Counted from the stretch's first letter, positions 45,174 through 54,639 are shown. The stretch is DNA of 64,000 bases from Aestuariimicrobium sp. p3-SID1156 (GCF_025144225.1 NZ_JALXXB010000002.1:372001-436000), one strand, 5' to 3'. Numbers and translations: made by a program. Notes: generated by a model not told the origin, from the sequence alone.

Positions 45174-45179
45174 AATAAT
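45174..45179 (+). promoter_or_regulatory. -10 element for a leaderless transcript
   Basis: AATAAT ends 6 nt before the GTG at 45186, placing the predicted +1 on the start codon. Confidence 0.4.
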
Positions 45180-45185
45180 GCACCT

Positions 45186-45716
45186 GTGACCAAGGACGCC
45201 AGCGGACCGGCTGCTCGGTCCTTCGCGGCGTTCGTTGACCGGCTGCATGGACTGCTACCCGGTATTCTCTCGCGAATCCCGGCCACGTTCATCGGGTTCG
45301 CCATCATCAACCTGTTCACCTTCGGGGTGGACCTGATCCTGTTGTGGATCAGCCATGGAGTCCTGCGCCTGCCCTATCCGCTCGCCGTCAGCGGCAGCTT
45401 CGGTCTCGCCAGCGTGCTCGCCTTCTTCCTGAACAAGCTGCTGAACTTCCGGGCGCACGGCGACACGGCCAGCCAGTCGGGCAAGTACCTGGTGGTCATT
45501 GTCAGCAACTACCTGATCTGGATCCTCGCCTTCTCCTCCCTGCTGGAGTGGCTCGGGGTCTGGTACCCGATCGCGCGCGTGACGGCAGCCTGCGTCGAGG
45601 GCATCTACATCTACACCCTGGCGCGCTTGTGGGTGTTCCGGGGACACCGCTCGGCGTCGGTCAGTCCCCAGCCGGCGGAAGAGCCCAGTCAATGGGAGCA
45701 GCGTTCTGCCGCCTGA
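45186..45716 (+). CDS. GtrA-family membrane protein
   Basis: The 176-residue protein has four transmembrane helices ([20 protein letters not shown], a second in the [21 protein letters not shown] segment, two more after [11 protein letters not shown]). It matches the GtrA/DPMS family that flips or supports transfer of polyprenyl-linked sugars for cell-wall or O-antigen-type modification. [13 protein letters not shown] is the family hallmark. The last 56 bp overlap the end of the convergent ung gene. The glycosyltransferase partner is not in the window. The GTG start has no ribosome binding site. Confidence 0.85.
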   Translation: MTKDASGPAARSFAAFVDRLHGLLPGILSRIPATFIGFAIINLFTFGVDLILLWISHGVLRLPYPLAVSGSFGLASVLAFFLNKLLNFRAHGDTASQSGKYLVVIVSNYLIWILAFSSLLEWLGVWYPIARVTAACVEGIYIYTLARLWVFRGHRSASVSPQPAEEPSQWEQRSAA

Positions 45717-46353
45717 GCTCCTCATTGGCCCGGCTGAACGGGCGTGAGCCGAAGAACCCTGTCCGTGCCGACAGCGGCGAGGGGTGTGCACTGGCAATGA
45801 TGGGGACCCCGCCCAGCATCGGCGTCAGCGACTGTGCGTCACGGCCCCACAGGATGGCGACCAGCGGGCCCCCGCGCTCGACGAGCGCCTCGATCGCCAG
45901 CTGGGTCACCCGTTCCCACCCCTTGCCGCGATGGCTTCCGGCGGCTCCCGGCCGCACGGTCAGCACCCTGTTGAGCAGCAGGACGCCCTGACCGAACCAG
46001 TGGCTGAGGTCGCCATGGGCACTCGGGGCGATCCCGAGGTCGGAGTCGAGCTCGGCAAAGATGTTCACGAGGCTGCGGGGCAACGGATGGACCCCGGCAT
46101 CCACGGAGAAGGACAGCCCCACCGCGTGACCGGGCGTGGGGTAGGGGTCCTGGCCCACGATCAGTACCCTGACGTCCGCCAGCGGTCGGCTGAAGACGCG
46201 CAGGACATTCGGCCCCGCGGGGAGGTAGCCGCGTCCCTCGGCAATTTCGGTGCGGAGGAAGTCACCCAGGGCGTGAATGGTCGGTTCCACAGGGGAGAGC
46301 GCCTCGGCCCAGTCGGGGGCGATCAACTCGTTCAGGGGTCTGGGGGTGCTCAC
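45661..46353 (-). CDS. ung: Uracil-DNA glycosylase
   Basis: Ung removes uracil from DNA to start base-excision repair. The 230-residue protein has the water-activating motif [17 protein letters not shown], the [10 protein letters not shown] strand and the minor-groove loop [10 protein letters not shown]. These are all diagnostic of family-1 UDG. The start is GTG at 46353. On the minus strand CAGACT ends 6 nt upstream, so the mRNA may be leaderless. The 3' end overlaps the convergent GtrA gene by 56 bp. Confidence 0.95.
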   Translation of the reverse strand: MSTPRPLNELIAPDWAEALSPVEPTIHALGDFLRTEIAEGRGYLPAGPNVLRVFSRPLADVRVLIVGQDPYPTPGHAVGLSFSVDAGVHPLPRSLVNIFAELDSDLGIAPSAHGDLSHWFGQGVLLLNRVLTVRPGAAGSHRGKGWERVTQLAIEALVERGGPLVAILWGRDAQSLTPMLGGVPIIASAHPSPLSARTGFFGSRPFSRANEELRRQNAAPIDWALPPAGD

Positions 46354-46422
46354 CGCACCAGTCTGGCGCACGAGTCTCCCTGAGATCACCCTGACCGTCA
46401 CCTCCAGGCCCCGGCGGCTCCA

Positions 46423-46428
46423 TACGAT
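46423..46428 (+). promoter_or_regulatory. -10 element for a leaderless transcript
   Basis: TACGAT ends 6 nt before the ATG at 46435. No Shine-Dalgarno sequence is present in the short interval. Confidence 0.4.
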
Positions 46429-46434
46429 GGAGCC

Positions 46435-47391
46435 ATGAGCGATCAGATGTCCATCCTGGAAGACCTCGCCGCCGGCCGCATCGACGCCGCAGAGGCTGCG
46501 CGACGCATCGATGCCCTGAAGTCCGACTCCAGCGGGGGCACGGACACCGCCGAACAGGCTGAGCAGTCCACACCCGAATTCGAGGGGGGACGCGCCCAGT
46601 TCGCCACCCACACTCGTGAATCCTTCCGGCGTGATCCGGAGCCCGAGGCTGAGGAGGTTCCCGAGGAACCGCGACATGCCGATTCGGATCAGGAGACCGT
46701 CGTCGAGGCCGAGATTGTCGAGGAACCCGCTGAGGAGCAGCCGCGACCCCAGGGCACCCGCGGCGTCGACCGCGTGGTCGTTCGTGCTGTCGGACGCCGG
46801 GTACGGATCATCGGCGACAGGGCCACCGCGACGGTGACCGCCGACGGACCCCACGTGCTGCGTCGCACCGGCAAGACCCTCGAGGTCGCCAGTGACGGCG
46901 AGATCGGCCCCTCACTGAAGGGTTTCAGCATCCTCAAGCCGCCGCGCAGCCTGGACGACCTGCGCACCCTCGGTCTGGGCAAGGAGTTGCTGATCCGGGT
47001 GAACCCAGCGATCCCCGTGGACGTGGAGGTCACCGGCGGGGCGCTGACCGTGACAGACGTGCCAGTTCTGGGTCGGGTCCGCGTGACGGTGGGTGGTGCC
47101 ACCCTCGAGGGCGTCACCGAGGTCGAGGATGCCCTGGTGCAGACCGGCCCGGCCCATGTCACCGGCAGCATCAACCGCGGCCGCTCCCGGATCCGCGTTG
47201 AATCGGGGTCGCTGACCATCGAGCTGGGCGCTGAGTCGAATGTGACCGTTCGTGGTGAGGCCCGCTTGGGGCGCGTGGTCTGGCCGGGGGAGGCCGGACC
47301 GCTCGATGAGTACGTCGCCGGCAATGGCTCGGCGCGACTGGACGTCGGGGTCGTGATGGGTCAGGCCATCATCAAGGACGCCACCGCCTGA
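46435..47391 (+). CDS. SHOCT-like/DUF4097-type beta-helical protein
   Basis: The 318-residue protein starts with a short helical module ([20 protein letters not shown]) resembling SHOCT or DUF2089-like N-termini that promote oligomerisation. An acidic disordered linker (residues 30-105) follows. A repetitive beta-strand region from about residue 108 ([20 protein letters not shown] ... [21 protein letters not shown]) looks like the right-handed beta-helix of DUF4097 or bactofilin-type proteins. No signal peptide is present. The function is unknown, possibly cytoskeletal or a membrane-associated scaffold. Confidence 0.6.
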   Translation: MSDQMSILEDLAAGRIDAAEAARRIDALKSDSSGGTDTAEQAEQSTPEFEGGRAQFATHTRESFRRDPEPEAEEVPEEPRHADSDQETVVEAEIVEEPAEEQPRPQGTRGVDRVVVRAVGRRVRIIGDRATATVTADGPHVLRRTGKTLEVASDGEIGPSLKGFSILKPPRSLDDLRTLGLGKELLIRVNPAIPVDVEVTGGALTVTDVPVLGRVRVTVGGATLEGVTEVEDALVQTGPAHVTGSINRGRSRIRVESGSLTIELGAESNVTVRGEARLGRVVWPGEAGPLDEYVAGNGSARLDVGVVMGQAIIKDATA

Positions 47392-47413
47392 CCTGCGCAA
47401 CCGCAGGACAAAT

Positions 47414-47451
47414 GCCAGCGCCCGTCATCCTCAGTGATGGCGGGCGCTGGC
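47414..47451. terminator. Bidirectional terminator
   Basis: A 16-bp stem (GCCAGCGCCCGTCATC-like arm pairing with GTGATGGCGGGCGCTGGC-like arm) closes a loop of about 6 nt, between the convergent DUF4097-like gene and greA. Confidence 0.8.
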
Positions 47452-47470
47452 ACGGTCTGCAGGAGTGGCG

Positions 47471-47983
47471 CTAGCCGGAGAAGGGTTCCACCTTCACGAT
47501 GGTGACGCTGATGGTCTTGCCGGTTGGGGCGACGTAGTCGGCGTCCTCGCCGACCCTCTTGCCGACGATCGCCGACCCGAGCGGGGATTGCGGCGAGTAG
47601 ACCTGGATGTCCTCGACGGAGTCGTCCAACCCCATCACCTCTCGGCTACCGAGCAGGAAGGTGTCGGTGTCGTCCTCGTCGCCGAAGTAGGCGACGGTGA
47701 CCATGGTGCCCGGGACGACCTCATCGCCGCTCGTGGGGGCCTCGCCCACCTCGGCGCGACGCAGCATGTCCTCGAGCTGGCGGATACGGGCCTCCATCTG
47801 GCCCTGTTCCTCACGGGCGGCGTGGTAGCCGCCGTTCTCGCTCAGGTCGCCCTCCTCACGGGCAGAGGCGATCTTGGCGCTGATTTCGGTCCGGCCCTCA
47901 CCCTTGAGGTACTCCAGCTCGTTGGTGAGCTTGTCGTACGCCTCCTGGGTCAGCCAGACAACGGATGCGGTATTTGCAGACAT
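47471..47983 (-). CDS. greA: Transcription elongation factor GreA
   Basis: GreA rescues backtracked RNA polymerase by stimulating transcript cleavage. The 170-residue protein has the coiled-coil hairpin (ISAKIASAREEGDLSENGGY) with the acidic tip residues and the C-terminal FKBP-like domain (LGSAIVGKRVGEDADYVAP). Length and sequence are standard. TAGAAT ends 6 nt before the ATG on the minus strand, so a leaderless mRNA is likely. The DUF4307 gene lies upstream on the same strand, 62 bp away. Confidence 0.96.
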   Translation of the reverse strand: MSANTASVVWLTQEAYDKLTNELEYLKGEGRTEISAKIASAREEGDLSENGGYHAAREEQGQMEARIRQLEDMLRRAEVGEAPTSGDEVVPGTMVTVAYFGDEDDTDTFLLGSREVMGLDDSVEDIQVYSPQSPLGSAIVGKRVGEDADYVAPTGKTISVTIVKVEPFSG

Positions 47984-48045
47984 TCCGCAATTCTATCCGG
48001 TTCGGCGTGGGAACAGCGACAGGGGCCCAGTGGTGTCGCGGGTAC

Positions 48046-48465
48046 TCAGACGAGCCTGCAACTGGTCAGGATCGCGGTGTGCGCGCGAAGGTAGGTCTTG
48101 ATCGAAGCGGGGATGCGGGCGTCCTTGGCCTCGGAGGGGGGCACCGCGACATCGAGTTCGCCCACGGTCTCACCGGAGGGGGCCTGCGCCTGGACGGTGC
48201 AGCGAGCCGCTCTGGACGGGTCGGGCCGATGGACGTTCACCTGCACGTCGACCTGGGCGTCGCTGACAACCCTGTAGCTGTAGAGCTGCCCGTGGACGCC
48301 GGGCCGTGACTTCTCCCAGCCGGCCCAGATGCCCCAGCCGAGCAGGGCTCCCACCAGCACCAGGCCGACGACCAGTTGCGGCCAGTGGCGGGTGCGCGGG
48401 GGATAGCGTTGGGCAAGCCTCTGGCGATCAGCCTGGCTCAACCCTTCGGGGACCCGAACATCCAT
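48046..48465 (-). CDS. DUF4307 membrane protein
   Basis: The 139-residue protein begins with a basic cytoplasmic segment (SQADRQRLAQRYPPRTRHWP). One transmembrane helix (LVVGLVLVGALLGWGIWAGW) and an extracytoplasmic beta-rich domain (YSYRVVSDAQVDVQVNVHRP) follow. This matches the actinobacterial DUF4307 family, commonly located next to greA and mca. Its function is unknown. GGAG lies 5 nt before the ATG at 48465. The gene is divergent from mca. Confidence 0.85.
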   Translation of the reverse strand: MDVRVPEGLSQADRQRLAQRYPPRTRHWPQLVVGLVLVGALLGWGIWAGWEKSRPGVHGQLYSYRVVSDAQVDVQVNVHRPDPSRAARCTVQAQAPSGETVGELDVAVPPSEAKDARIPASIKTYLRAHTAILTSCRLV

Positions 48466-48578
48466 GATCTCCACTCTAGTGTGGACGGCAGCCGCGATGA
48501 CTGCCGGATTCCTGTCAGTGGCCGGCACGAGATGAACGTGGGCGGGTCCCTCGGGTGCGCTGGTGCACAATGGGGCCT

Positions 48579-49490
48579 ATGTCCGAGACCGACCTGCGCC
48601 TCCTGCACGTCCATGCCCACCCCGATGACGAGTCGTCCAAGGGGGCGGCGACCACCGCGAAGTACGTCGCCGAGGGCGTCCGCGTGATGGTGGCGACCTG
48701 TACCGGCGGCGAACGTGGCAGCGTCCTGAACCCCGCGATGGACCGACCCGAGGTGTGGGCGGACATTGCCGCCATTCGTGCCCAGGAGATGGCTCGCGCC
48801 CGCGAGATCCTCGGCGTGGAGCAGGTCTGGCTCGGCTTCGTGGACTCCGGATTCCCCGAGGGGGACCCGCTGCCCCCGCTGCCGGAGGGCTGCTTCGGGC
48901 TGGTCGATCCGGTCAAAGCCGCCACACCGCTGGTGCGGGTCATCCGTGACTTCAAGCCCCAGGTGATGACGACCTATGACGAGAAGGGCGGCTACCCGCA
49001 CCCCGATCACATCATGTGCCACCGGCTCACGATGGAGGCGTTGAAGCAGGCTGCCGACCCCGACGCACACCCCGAGCTGGGGGAACCCTGGCAGGTCAGC
49101 AAGCTCTACTACCAGATGTCCTTCCACCGGCTCCGTTTCGCGGCGCTGGATGCTGCCATGCATGAGGCCGGGATGGACTCCCCCTACCGGGAGCGGCTGG
49201 CCAACTGGGAGGACTTCGACTACGAGCGTCGCGTCACCACCCGCGTCCCCTGTGCGGAGTACTTCGACGTGCGCGACCGGGCCCTGATCGCTCACGCCAC
49301 CCAGATCGACCCGAATGGTCCCTGGTTCGAGGTCCCCCAGGACGTGCAGAGCCGGGCCTGGCCCACCGAGGACTTCGAGCTCGCCTTCACCACGGTGCAG
49401 TCCGAATTGCCCGAGGACGACCTGTTCGCCGGCCTCCGGGGCGAGGTGCGTCCCACGGCCCACGCTCAGGGGGACGACTTCACCATCTGA
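48579..49490 (+). CDS. mca: Mycothiol S-conjugate amidase
   Basis: Mca cleaves mycothiol S-conjugates so that the toxic mercapturic acid can be exported. The 303-residue LmbE/PIG-L-type metalloenzyme has the zinc motif LHVHAHPDDESSKGAAT at its N-terminus and GGYPHPDHIMCHRLT in the middle. The SKGAAT and HIMCHR details favour Mca over the biosynthetic deacetylase MshB. Its presence indicates that this organism uses mycothiol. CACAAT (48566-48571) ends 7 nt before the ATG. A small membrane protein gene follows. Confidence 0.93.
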   Translation: MSETDLRLLHVHAHPDDESSKGAATTAKYVAEGVRVMVATCTGGERGSVLNPAMDRPEVWADIAAIRAQEMARAREILGVEQVWLGFVDSGFPEGDPLPPLPEGCFGLVDPVKAATPLVRVIRDFKPQVMTTYDEKGGYPHPDHIMCHRLTMEALKQAADPDAHPELGEPWQVSKLYYQMSFHRLRFAALDAAMHEAGMDSPYRERLANWEDFDYERRVTTRVPCAEYFDVRDRALIAHATQIDPNGPWFEVPQDVQSRAWPTEDFELAFTTVQSELPEDDLFAGLRGEVRPTAHAQGDDFTI

Positions 49491-49558
49491 CCTGCTCGGG
49501 GTGGGCCGAGTCATGGGCGGCGACCCGTGACACGGTGACGGGCGGTAACCTTCGACCC

Positions 49559-49846
49559 ATGGGCAATCTGAACTCGGGTCAACTGACGCTGCTGGCCTTC
49601 GGTGTGCTGGCGCTTTTCGGCGTGCTTGCGTTCCTGAGCCTGCGCCGCAACATCCGCGGCATCCGCCCGGCCACTCCCGAGGAACTCGAGGCCATGGAAC
49701 ACCCCGGCATTCCTGTGTCGGACAGCCCGTCCGCGGAAACCTGCGAGGTGACTTCCCTGGAGGAGGCCAGCCCCGCCGCGGACCCCACCTCGGGACGCCG
49801 CAGCCGACGCGGTCGACGCCCACCCAAGGCGTCCACCCGCAGCTGA
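49559..49846 (+). CDS. Small single-pass membrane protein downstream of mca
   Basis: The 95-residue protein has one N-terminal transmembrane helix (LTLLAFGVLALFGVLAFLSL), a basic stop-transfer segment (RRNIRGIRPATPEELEAMEH) and a disordered tail ending in Arg/Lys-rich [11 protein letters not shown]. No family is recognised with certainty, though small membrane proteins occupy this position after mca in other actinobacteria. TAACCT (49546-49551) ends 7 nt before the ATG. Its role is unknown. Confidence 0.6.
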   Translation: MGNLNSGQLTLLAFGVLALFGVLAFLSLRRNIRGIRPATPEELEAMEHPGIPVSDSPSAETCEVTSLEEASPAADPTSGRRSRRGRRPPKASTRS

Positions 49847-49879
49847 CTGGTCGTCCGTTCCAGCGCTTCAGGCGATCGC

Positions 49880-49885
49880 TAGGCT
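49880..49885 (+). promoter_or_regulatory. -10 element for a leaderless transcript
   Basis: TAGGCT ends 6 nt before the ATG at 49892. The predicted +1 is the A of the ATG. Confidence 0.45.
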
Positions 49886-49891
49886 GGCGGC

Positions 49892-51937
49892 ATGCCGAAC
49901 CGTCTGGCCGATGCCACCTCCCCCTACCTGCTGCAGCACGCCCACCAGCCCGTTGACTGGTGGCCCTGGGGCGAGGACGCCTTCGAGGAGGCCCGCCGAC
50001 GTGATGTGCCGATCTTCCTGAGCGTGGGCTACGCGGCCTGCCACTGGTGCCATGTCATGGCGCACGAGTCCTTCGACAATCCTGAGATTGCCCAGTTCCT
50101 CAACGACAATTTCGTCTCGATCAAGGTCGATCGCGAGGAACATCCCGACGTCGACGCCGTCTACATGAACGCCACCCAGGCGATGACCGGACGCGGCGGC
50201 TGGCCGATGAGCGTCTTCCTCACCCCCGAAGGGGTGCCCTTCTTCGCCGGAACCTACTTCCCGCCGGTCGCAGGTGGCGGGATGCCCGGCTTTGGCGACG
50301 TCTGCCAGGCACTGTCGCAGGCCTGGCAGGAACGCCGCGAGGAGGTCGTGGGATCGGCAGGTCAGATCCGTGAGCAACTCGCGGAGCTGAACCAGGTGCC
50401 CACCGCCGCCGACAAGGCGCCCACCGCGCTCGACACCCTGGAGAAGTTGGGGGAGAGCTACGACATGGTGCACGGCGGCTTCGGGGCTGCGCCCAAGTTC
50501 CCGCCGTCGATGCTGCTGGACGCGCTTCTGGTGAAGGGCGACCCGACCAGCCTGGACATGGCCCAGCTGACCTGCGAAACCATGGCCCGTGGCGGCATCC
50601 ACGACCAGCTCGCCGGCGGCTTCCACCGGTACTCCGTGGACGCCGGCTGGGTGGTGCCCCACTTCGAGAAGATGCTCTACGACAACGCCCTGCTGCTGGG
50701 CACCTACACCCGCGCGTGGCGCCGCACCGCTGACCACGACCCCGACAAGCGGGCCCTGTTTGAGCGGGTCATCTTCGGCATCGTTGACTGGCTGCGGGAG
50801 GAGATGACCACCGAGAACGGCGGTCTGGCCTCCAGCCTGGATGCTGACTCCGCCGACATCCGCGGCGCGGTGCACGAGGGCATCTTCTACGTCTGGAATC
50901 CCGAGCTGCTCACCGATGCGCTGGGCGAGGAGGACGCAGAATTCGCCCAGAAGGTCTTCCACGTCACCTCCGGGGGCACCTTCGAGCACGGCTTCTCCAC
51001 CCTGCAACTACGCACCGTCTCCGACTGGGAGCGGCTGGAGCGCGTCATCGCCCGCCTGAAGGAGGTCCGGGCCGGACGCTTCCGGCCCGCCCGTGATGAC
51101 AAGGTCGTGGCGGTCTGGAATGGCCTGGCGATTGACTCCCTGGTGACCGCCGGGATGGTCTTCAACCAGCCCGAGTGGGTCGAGATGGCCCGGCGCGCGG
51201 CCGAGGCGGTCTGGACCGTGCACCGGGTGGAGGTGGAGGGCGTGCCGACCCTGCGTCGCACTTCCCGTGATGGCGTCCCCGGGGAGTCGCCGGCTGTCAC
51301 CGAGGACTTCGGGGCCCTGGCGCTCGGTTTCACCCGCCTGGCCGGCGCCCTGGGCGATGCCCAGTGGCTCGAGCGCGCCATGTGGCTGGTCGACCAGGCC
51401 GAGGAGCTGTTCTCCAGCGAGGACGGCGGGTTCCACGATGCGGCCGAGGACGAGCTGCGCTTCGCGCGTCCGCGTGACCTGACCGACAACGCGACCCCCT
51501 CGGGCACCGCGACCATGGTGGCCGCGCTTCGGGCGGTCTCCCTGCTGTCGGGGGAGCAGCGCTACATGGAGCGCGCCGACCAGGCGGCCCGGACCACCTG
51601 GTCGACCACTGCGGCGATGCCGCGGTTCGCCGGCTGGAGCCTGGCAGACGCGCTGGTGATGGAGGAGGCGCGACGCGGGCTGCGTCCGGCCTACGTCACG
51701 ATCGTGGTCGACGAGGGCGACCAGCTGAACCAGCTGGTGCGGGCGGCCTGGCGGATGGCGCCAGCCGGGACCGCGCTGGTCGCCGGCCCCGTCGGAACCC
51801 AGGGCTTCGGTCACCTGTTCGAGGGACGCGGTCAGATCGACGACAGCGCCACGGCCTATGTCTGCCGCGGGATGACCTGCTTCGAGCCGGTCACCTCCTA
51901 CGAGGAGCTGAAGACTCCGCTGTGGAGCCGCTGCTGA
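49892..51937 (+). CDS. DUF255 thioredoxin-domain protein (YyaL/SPATA20 family)
   Basis: The 681-residue protein has an N-terminal thioredoxin-like domain beginning [22 protein letters not shown], with the CHWC motif in [17 protein letters not shown] large six-hairpin-like alpha/alpha barrel region follows. This matches the YyaL/spermatogenesis-associated protein 20 family, conserved from bacteria to man without a clear biochemical role. The Cys pair suggests a redox or metal function. The protein is cytoplasmic. Confidence 0.9.
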   Translation: MPNRLADATSPYLLQHAHQPVDWWPWGEDAFEEARRRDVPIFLSVGYAACHWCHVMAHESFDNPEIAQFLNDNFVSIKVDREEHPDVDAVYMNATQAMTGRGGWPMSVFLTPEGVPFFAGTYFPPVAGGGMPGFGDVCQALSQAWQERREEVVGSAGQIREQLAELNQVPTAADKAPTALDTLEKLGESYDMVHGGFGAAPKFPPSMLLDALLVKGDPTSLDMAQLTCETMARGGIHDQLAGGFHRYSVDAGWVVPHFEKMLYDNALLLGTYTRAWRRTADHDPDKRALFERVIFGIVDWLREEMTTENGGLASSLDADSADIRGAVHEGIFYVWNPELLTDALGEEDAEFAQKVFHVTSGGTFEHGFSTLQLRTVSDWERLERVIARLKEVRAGRFRPARDDKVVAVWNGLAIDSLVTAGMVFNQPEWVEMARRAAEAVWTVHRVEVEGVPTLRRTSRDGVPGESPAVTEDFGALALGFTRLAGALGDAQWLERAMWLVDQAEELFSSEDGGFHDAAEDELRFARPRDLTDNATPSGTATMVAALRAVSLLSGEQRYMERADQAARTTWSTTAAMPRFAGWSLADALVMEEARRGLRPAYVTIVVDEGDQLNQLVRAAWRMAPAGTALVAGPVGTQGFGHLFEGRGQIDDSATAYVCRGMTCFEPVTSYEELKTPLWSRC

Positions 51938-51955
51938 CCCAGAAGGAGCGTGGCC

Positions 51956-52393
51956 TCACCGCTCTGGAATCTGGGGGACCAGGGTCTTCACACTGAAGCG
52001 CGCAAAGTCCCGGTCGAAGCTGACGACCGTTCCATTGACCTCCAGGGCCAGGGCAGCCAGATGGGCGTCGCTGGTGAGGTTGGCCGCTGATCCGCTGGCA
52101 GAGAGCAGGCCAGCCAGCACGTCAAGGTGGCGGGGAGACGGTTCGGGTGTGACGACCCGTGGGTGGTCGAGCCATGACCTGACGAGGCCGGTTGCCTCGT
52201 CCACAGACAGCGCTTCGGTGAACAGTTGCCGATTCGTGGCGATCCGGAGGAAGGCCAGAAGGCTTGTCCACGGCATTCCCACCACCTCGGTGCCCTCCCG
52301 GAGCTGGTGGAGGAGCCACTCCCGGCTGGCCAGGTGCTGGGGTGCGGAGGCGTTCGCCGCGTACAACAGGACGTTGGCATCGATGATGAGCAT
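51956..52393 (-). CDS. vapC: VapC-type PIN-domain ribonuclease toxin
   Basis: The 145-residue PIN-domain protein has the first acidic residue in MLIIDANVLLYAAN. Further acidic positions lie in the middle (LSVDEATGLVRSWLDHPRV) and in LTSDAHLAALAL near residue 110, followed by VVSFDRDFARF. This is the metal-dependent ribonuclease arrangement of VapC toxins. I take the ATG at 52393, which overlaps the antitoxin stop as TGATG. GTG at 52396 is an alternative. With the preceding antitoxin it forms a type II toxin-antitoxin pair. The RNA target is unknown. Confidence 0.9.
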   Translation of the reverse strand: MLIIDANVLLYAANASAPQHLASREWLLHQLREGTEVVGMPWTSLLAFLRIATNRQLFTEALSVDEATGLVRSWLDHPRVVTPEPSPRHLDVLAGLLSASGSAANLTSDAHLAALALEVNGTVVSFDRDFARFSVKTLVPQIPER

Positions 52394-52644
52394 CACCGAC
52401 CCTCGGCCATCTTGGTCAGGAGCGCCTCATCCTCCATGGAGGCCGCGAGACGAAGCGCGTGGGTGAGGTCCACTCGGGGCACTCCCATGGAGTAGCTGGG
52501 GAACGTGAAGTCCGCCCCGCGGGAGGCTCCCAGGCCGCGCCTCAGGGCGTCATTCACCACCTGCTTGAACGGCAGCTGCCGGGCCGCCATCTCGCGCTCC
52601 AACAGGGCCTCGACATCACTGTCCAGAGTGATCGTGGTACGCAT
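52393..52644 (-). CDS. vapB: VapB-type antitoxin
   Basis: The 83-residue protein has a ribbon-helix-helix N-terminus (MRTTITLDSDVEALLEREMA) typical of VapB antitoxins that bind DNA and then neutralise the toxin with the C-terminal tail. It is transcribed upstream of the toxin gene with overlapping stop and start. GGAGG is at the start codon region, and TATGATGC repeats lie immediately upstream. It would repress its own promoter through the inverted repeat at 52648-52676. Confidence 0.88.
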   Translation of the reverse strand: MRTTITLDSDVEALLEREMAARQLPFKQVVNDALRRGLGASRGADFTFPSYSMGVPRVDLTHALRLAASMEDEALLTKMAEGR

Positions 52645-52647
52645 GGA

Positions 52648-52676
52648 GGCATCATAGCATCATAGAGCGTGATGCC
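52648..52676 (-). promoter_or_regulatory. vapBC operator/promoter region
   Basis: GGCATCA (52648-52654) and TGATGCC (52670-52676) form an inverted repeat. The 8-mer TATGATGC, read on the minus strand, is repeated in tandem at 52649-52664. TATGAT fits a -10 hexamer. The site overlaps the end of the decayed VOC frame. Confidence 0.5.
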
Positions 52677-52960
52677 ATGATGATTCCCTCCTGCGCGCCG
52701 GACTGGGGGAGGTCTTGCCAGGCTCGGGGGAGGACCTGCCAGCTCGCTCCGAAGGGGTCGACGATCCAGCCGCAGGCCAGTTGGACCTGGCTTCGGGAGA
52801 GCTCGAGGGTCCAGAGCTGGACCTCGCCCGTGGGCTGGTCGGCGTTCTTCAGGGTGAGGTTCCGCAGGACCTTCGAGTTCGGGATGACGGTGGCGTAGAA
52901 CTCGACGGCCTTCCGGGCCTCCTCGGTGGTGAACCAGAGGCAGGTGAAGACGACGTCACG
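52652..52960 (-). pseudogene. Decayed PhnB/VOC-family gene
   Basis: A minus-strand frame of about 100 codons starts without an ATG, GTG or TTG. It shows FTCLWFTTEEARKAVEFYA and then CGWIVDPFGASWQVLPR. In intact PhnB-type VOC proteins about 40 residues normally separate these two conserved blocks. Here they are separated only by a short segment, implying an internal deletion. The frame overlaps the end of the intact VOC gene and ends inside the vapBC promoter region. It is therefore a remnant, possibly disturbed when vapBC arrived. Confidence 0.7.
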
Positions 52961-53771
52961 ACTGGCCCTCCTGCACCTTCGTGTCGGTGTCGACGATCAT
53001 TAGGGTCGCGCCGGCCGGGTCCTGGATGGTGGCCAGGCGACCGAAGGGGGAGTCCTCGGGGCCGTCAAGGACCTTGCCGCCGAGCTCGGTGACGCGCTGG
53101 GAGGCGGCATCGCAGTCCTCGACGCGGAAGTAGGTGCGCCAGTAGGAACCCATCTCGGCCGGGATGAAGCCCTGGGCATTGCACAGCCCTGAGCTGGAGG
53201 AGTCGGCGGGGCCGTTGGTGAAGTAGTTCGCCTCGGCCTCCGCGTCGTCCGTCGACTCCGCCATCGGGACCGGCTGGAAGTCGAAGACCTCGGTGTAGAA
53301 CTGCTTGGTGGCCTCGATGTCCTGGCTCATCAGCTCGAACCACACCGGGGTGCCGACGTTCATGGAGAAGTCATAGCCCTCGGTGTCTCCGGACTTCCAC
53401 ATGCCGATCGTCGCGCCGGTGGGGTCGAGCACCATCGAGAAGCGCCCGGCCGCACCCGCGTCGCCGGGTTCCACGATGACGTGGGCACCCTTCTCGGCGG
53501 CAAGCTTCGTGCGCGCGTCCACGTCGTCGACGGCGAGATAGACATCCCAGCTGCTCGGGATCGGATTGCCCTCGGGGCAGGTGATCCCGGTGGTGTCCAT
53601 GCCGCCACCGACCAGCGCGCCATCCTTGGTGGTGATCATGGTGTAGTGCCCCATGGCCTCACCGGAGTCCTCGAACTGCCAGCCGAACAGCTGCTCGTAG
53701 AAGGCCTTGCTGGCGGCGAAATCGTTGGACCCGACATCGATCCAGGTGGGGGTGCCAATGCTGCGGTTCAT
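52956..53771 (-). CDS. Two-domain VOC (glyoxalase-like) protein
   Basis: The 271-residue protein contains two VOC domains: residues 5-130 (WIDVGSNDFAASKAFYEQLFGW) and 140-262 (VWFELMSQDIEATKQFYTEVFDF). It resembles the actinobacterial CFP30B-like double-VOC proteins, which have no established substrate. AGGAG lies 6 nt before the ATG at 53771. The upstream AraC-family gene on the same strand (94 bp away) may control it. Confidence 0.85.
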   Translation of the reverse strand: MNRSIGTPTWIDVGSNDFAASKAFYEQLFGWQFEDSGEAMGHYTMITTKDGALVGGGMDTTGITCPEGNPIPSSWDVYLAVDDVDARTKLAAEKGAHVIVEPGDAGAAGRFSMVLDPTGATIGMWKSGDTEGYDFSMNVGTPVWFELMSQDIEATKQFYTEVFDFQPVPMAESTDDAEAEANYFTNGPADSSSSGLCNAQGFIPAEMGSYWRTYFRVEDCDAASQRVTELGGKVLDGPEDSPFGRLATIQDPAGATLMIVDTDTKVQEGQS

Positions 53772-53865
53772 TGCTGTCTCCTGAAGTCACTCGTGGTGTC
53801 GTGATCTGACAGCACTCACGCTACGGACGCCTGGAGGTCGGCGTTTGTCCGTTCCTGCGCAGTGT

Positions 53866-54639
53866 TCAGCCGACCTTGCGGCAGAGGCTGGGCAGGGCGG
53901 TGAGCAGGGGCACCGAGTCGGCTCCTGCGGCGGCGAAAACCAGTCGGACGCTGCCGGCTTCGGTGATCGGGCCGTGGTGCACTGCCACCACGGGGCGGGT
54001 GGGGGCGAGTTGCTCGGTCACGTCGAGGCCCTTAGGCACGGCGAAGCCGAGAAGCCACGGTGCGCCGGGCGCCAGCGGGAGGTCGACGGGGTCGCCGAAC
54101 TCGGCCAGCACGCCTCCCCGGGGCAGCCCGACCGGCGCCGGTTGGGGGTACCAGCCCAGCCACAGATGCGCTTTGTCCCCCAGAGCCACAGGCAGCACAG
54201 GAGTGATGCGAACGGTCGCCTGGCGTGCGTCCCCGAGCTGGAAGGGGCGGGCAGGGTGGTCAGCGAGCTTGTCGGCAAGATGCCGCAAGGCGCCGGGCGG
54301 CACCCCGACGCTGGTCCGGAAGCGGCGGCTGAAACTGGACAGCGAGTCGAAGCCGACAGCGGTGGCGACGTCGATCACAGCGTCGTCGCCGGTGAGCAGC
54401 ATTCGCTTGGCGGCGTCCATCCTGACAGCGGCGAGGTACCGGGCAGGCGGCACGCGCATGGCTGCCACGAACAGGCGGCTGAAGTGGAAGGGGCTGTAAC
54501 CCGCCTCATCGGCCAGATCGGCGACAGTGAGATCCTCGTGGAAGCGCTCGGCCACGAGATCGAGCACCGACTTCAGGGCGGGGCCAATCGTGGCAGTGCC
54601 CACAGCGGCGGGCACTCCGGTGACAGCGGTCGCGACCAT
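53866..54639 (-). CDS. AraC-family transcriptional regulator
   Basis: The 257-residue protein has the AraC DNA-binding domain at its N-terminal side (residues 20-115). The two helix-turn-helix units are LTVADLADEAGYSPFHFSRLF and VIDVATAVGFDSLSSFSRRF, and the C-terminal 130 residues form a GyrI-like ligand domain. It probably senses a small molecule. TAGCCT ends 6 nt before the ATG on the minus strand, suggesting a leaderless mRNA. The downstream VOC gene is the obvious candidate target. Confidence 0.87.
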   Translation of the reverse strand: MVATAVTGVPAAVGTATIGPALKSVLDLVAERFHEDLTVADLADEAGYSPFHFSRLFVAAMRVPPARYLAAVRMDAAKRMLLTGDDAVIDVATAVGFDSLSSFSRRFRTSVGVPPGALRHLADKLADHPARPFQLGDARQATVRITPVLPVALGDKAHLWLGWYPQPAPVGLPRGGVLAEFGDPVDLPLAPGAPWLLGFAVPKGLDVTEQLAPTRPVVAVHHGPITEAGSVRLVFAAAGADSVPLLTALPSLCRKVG

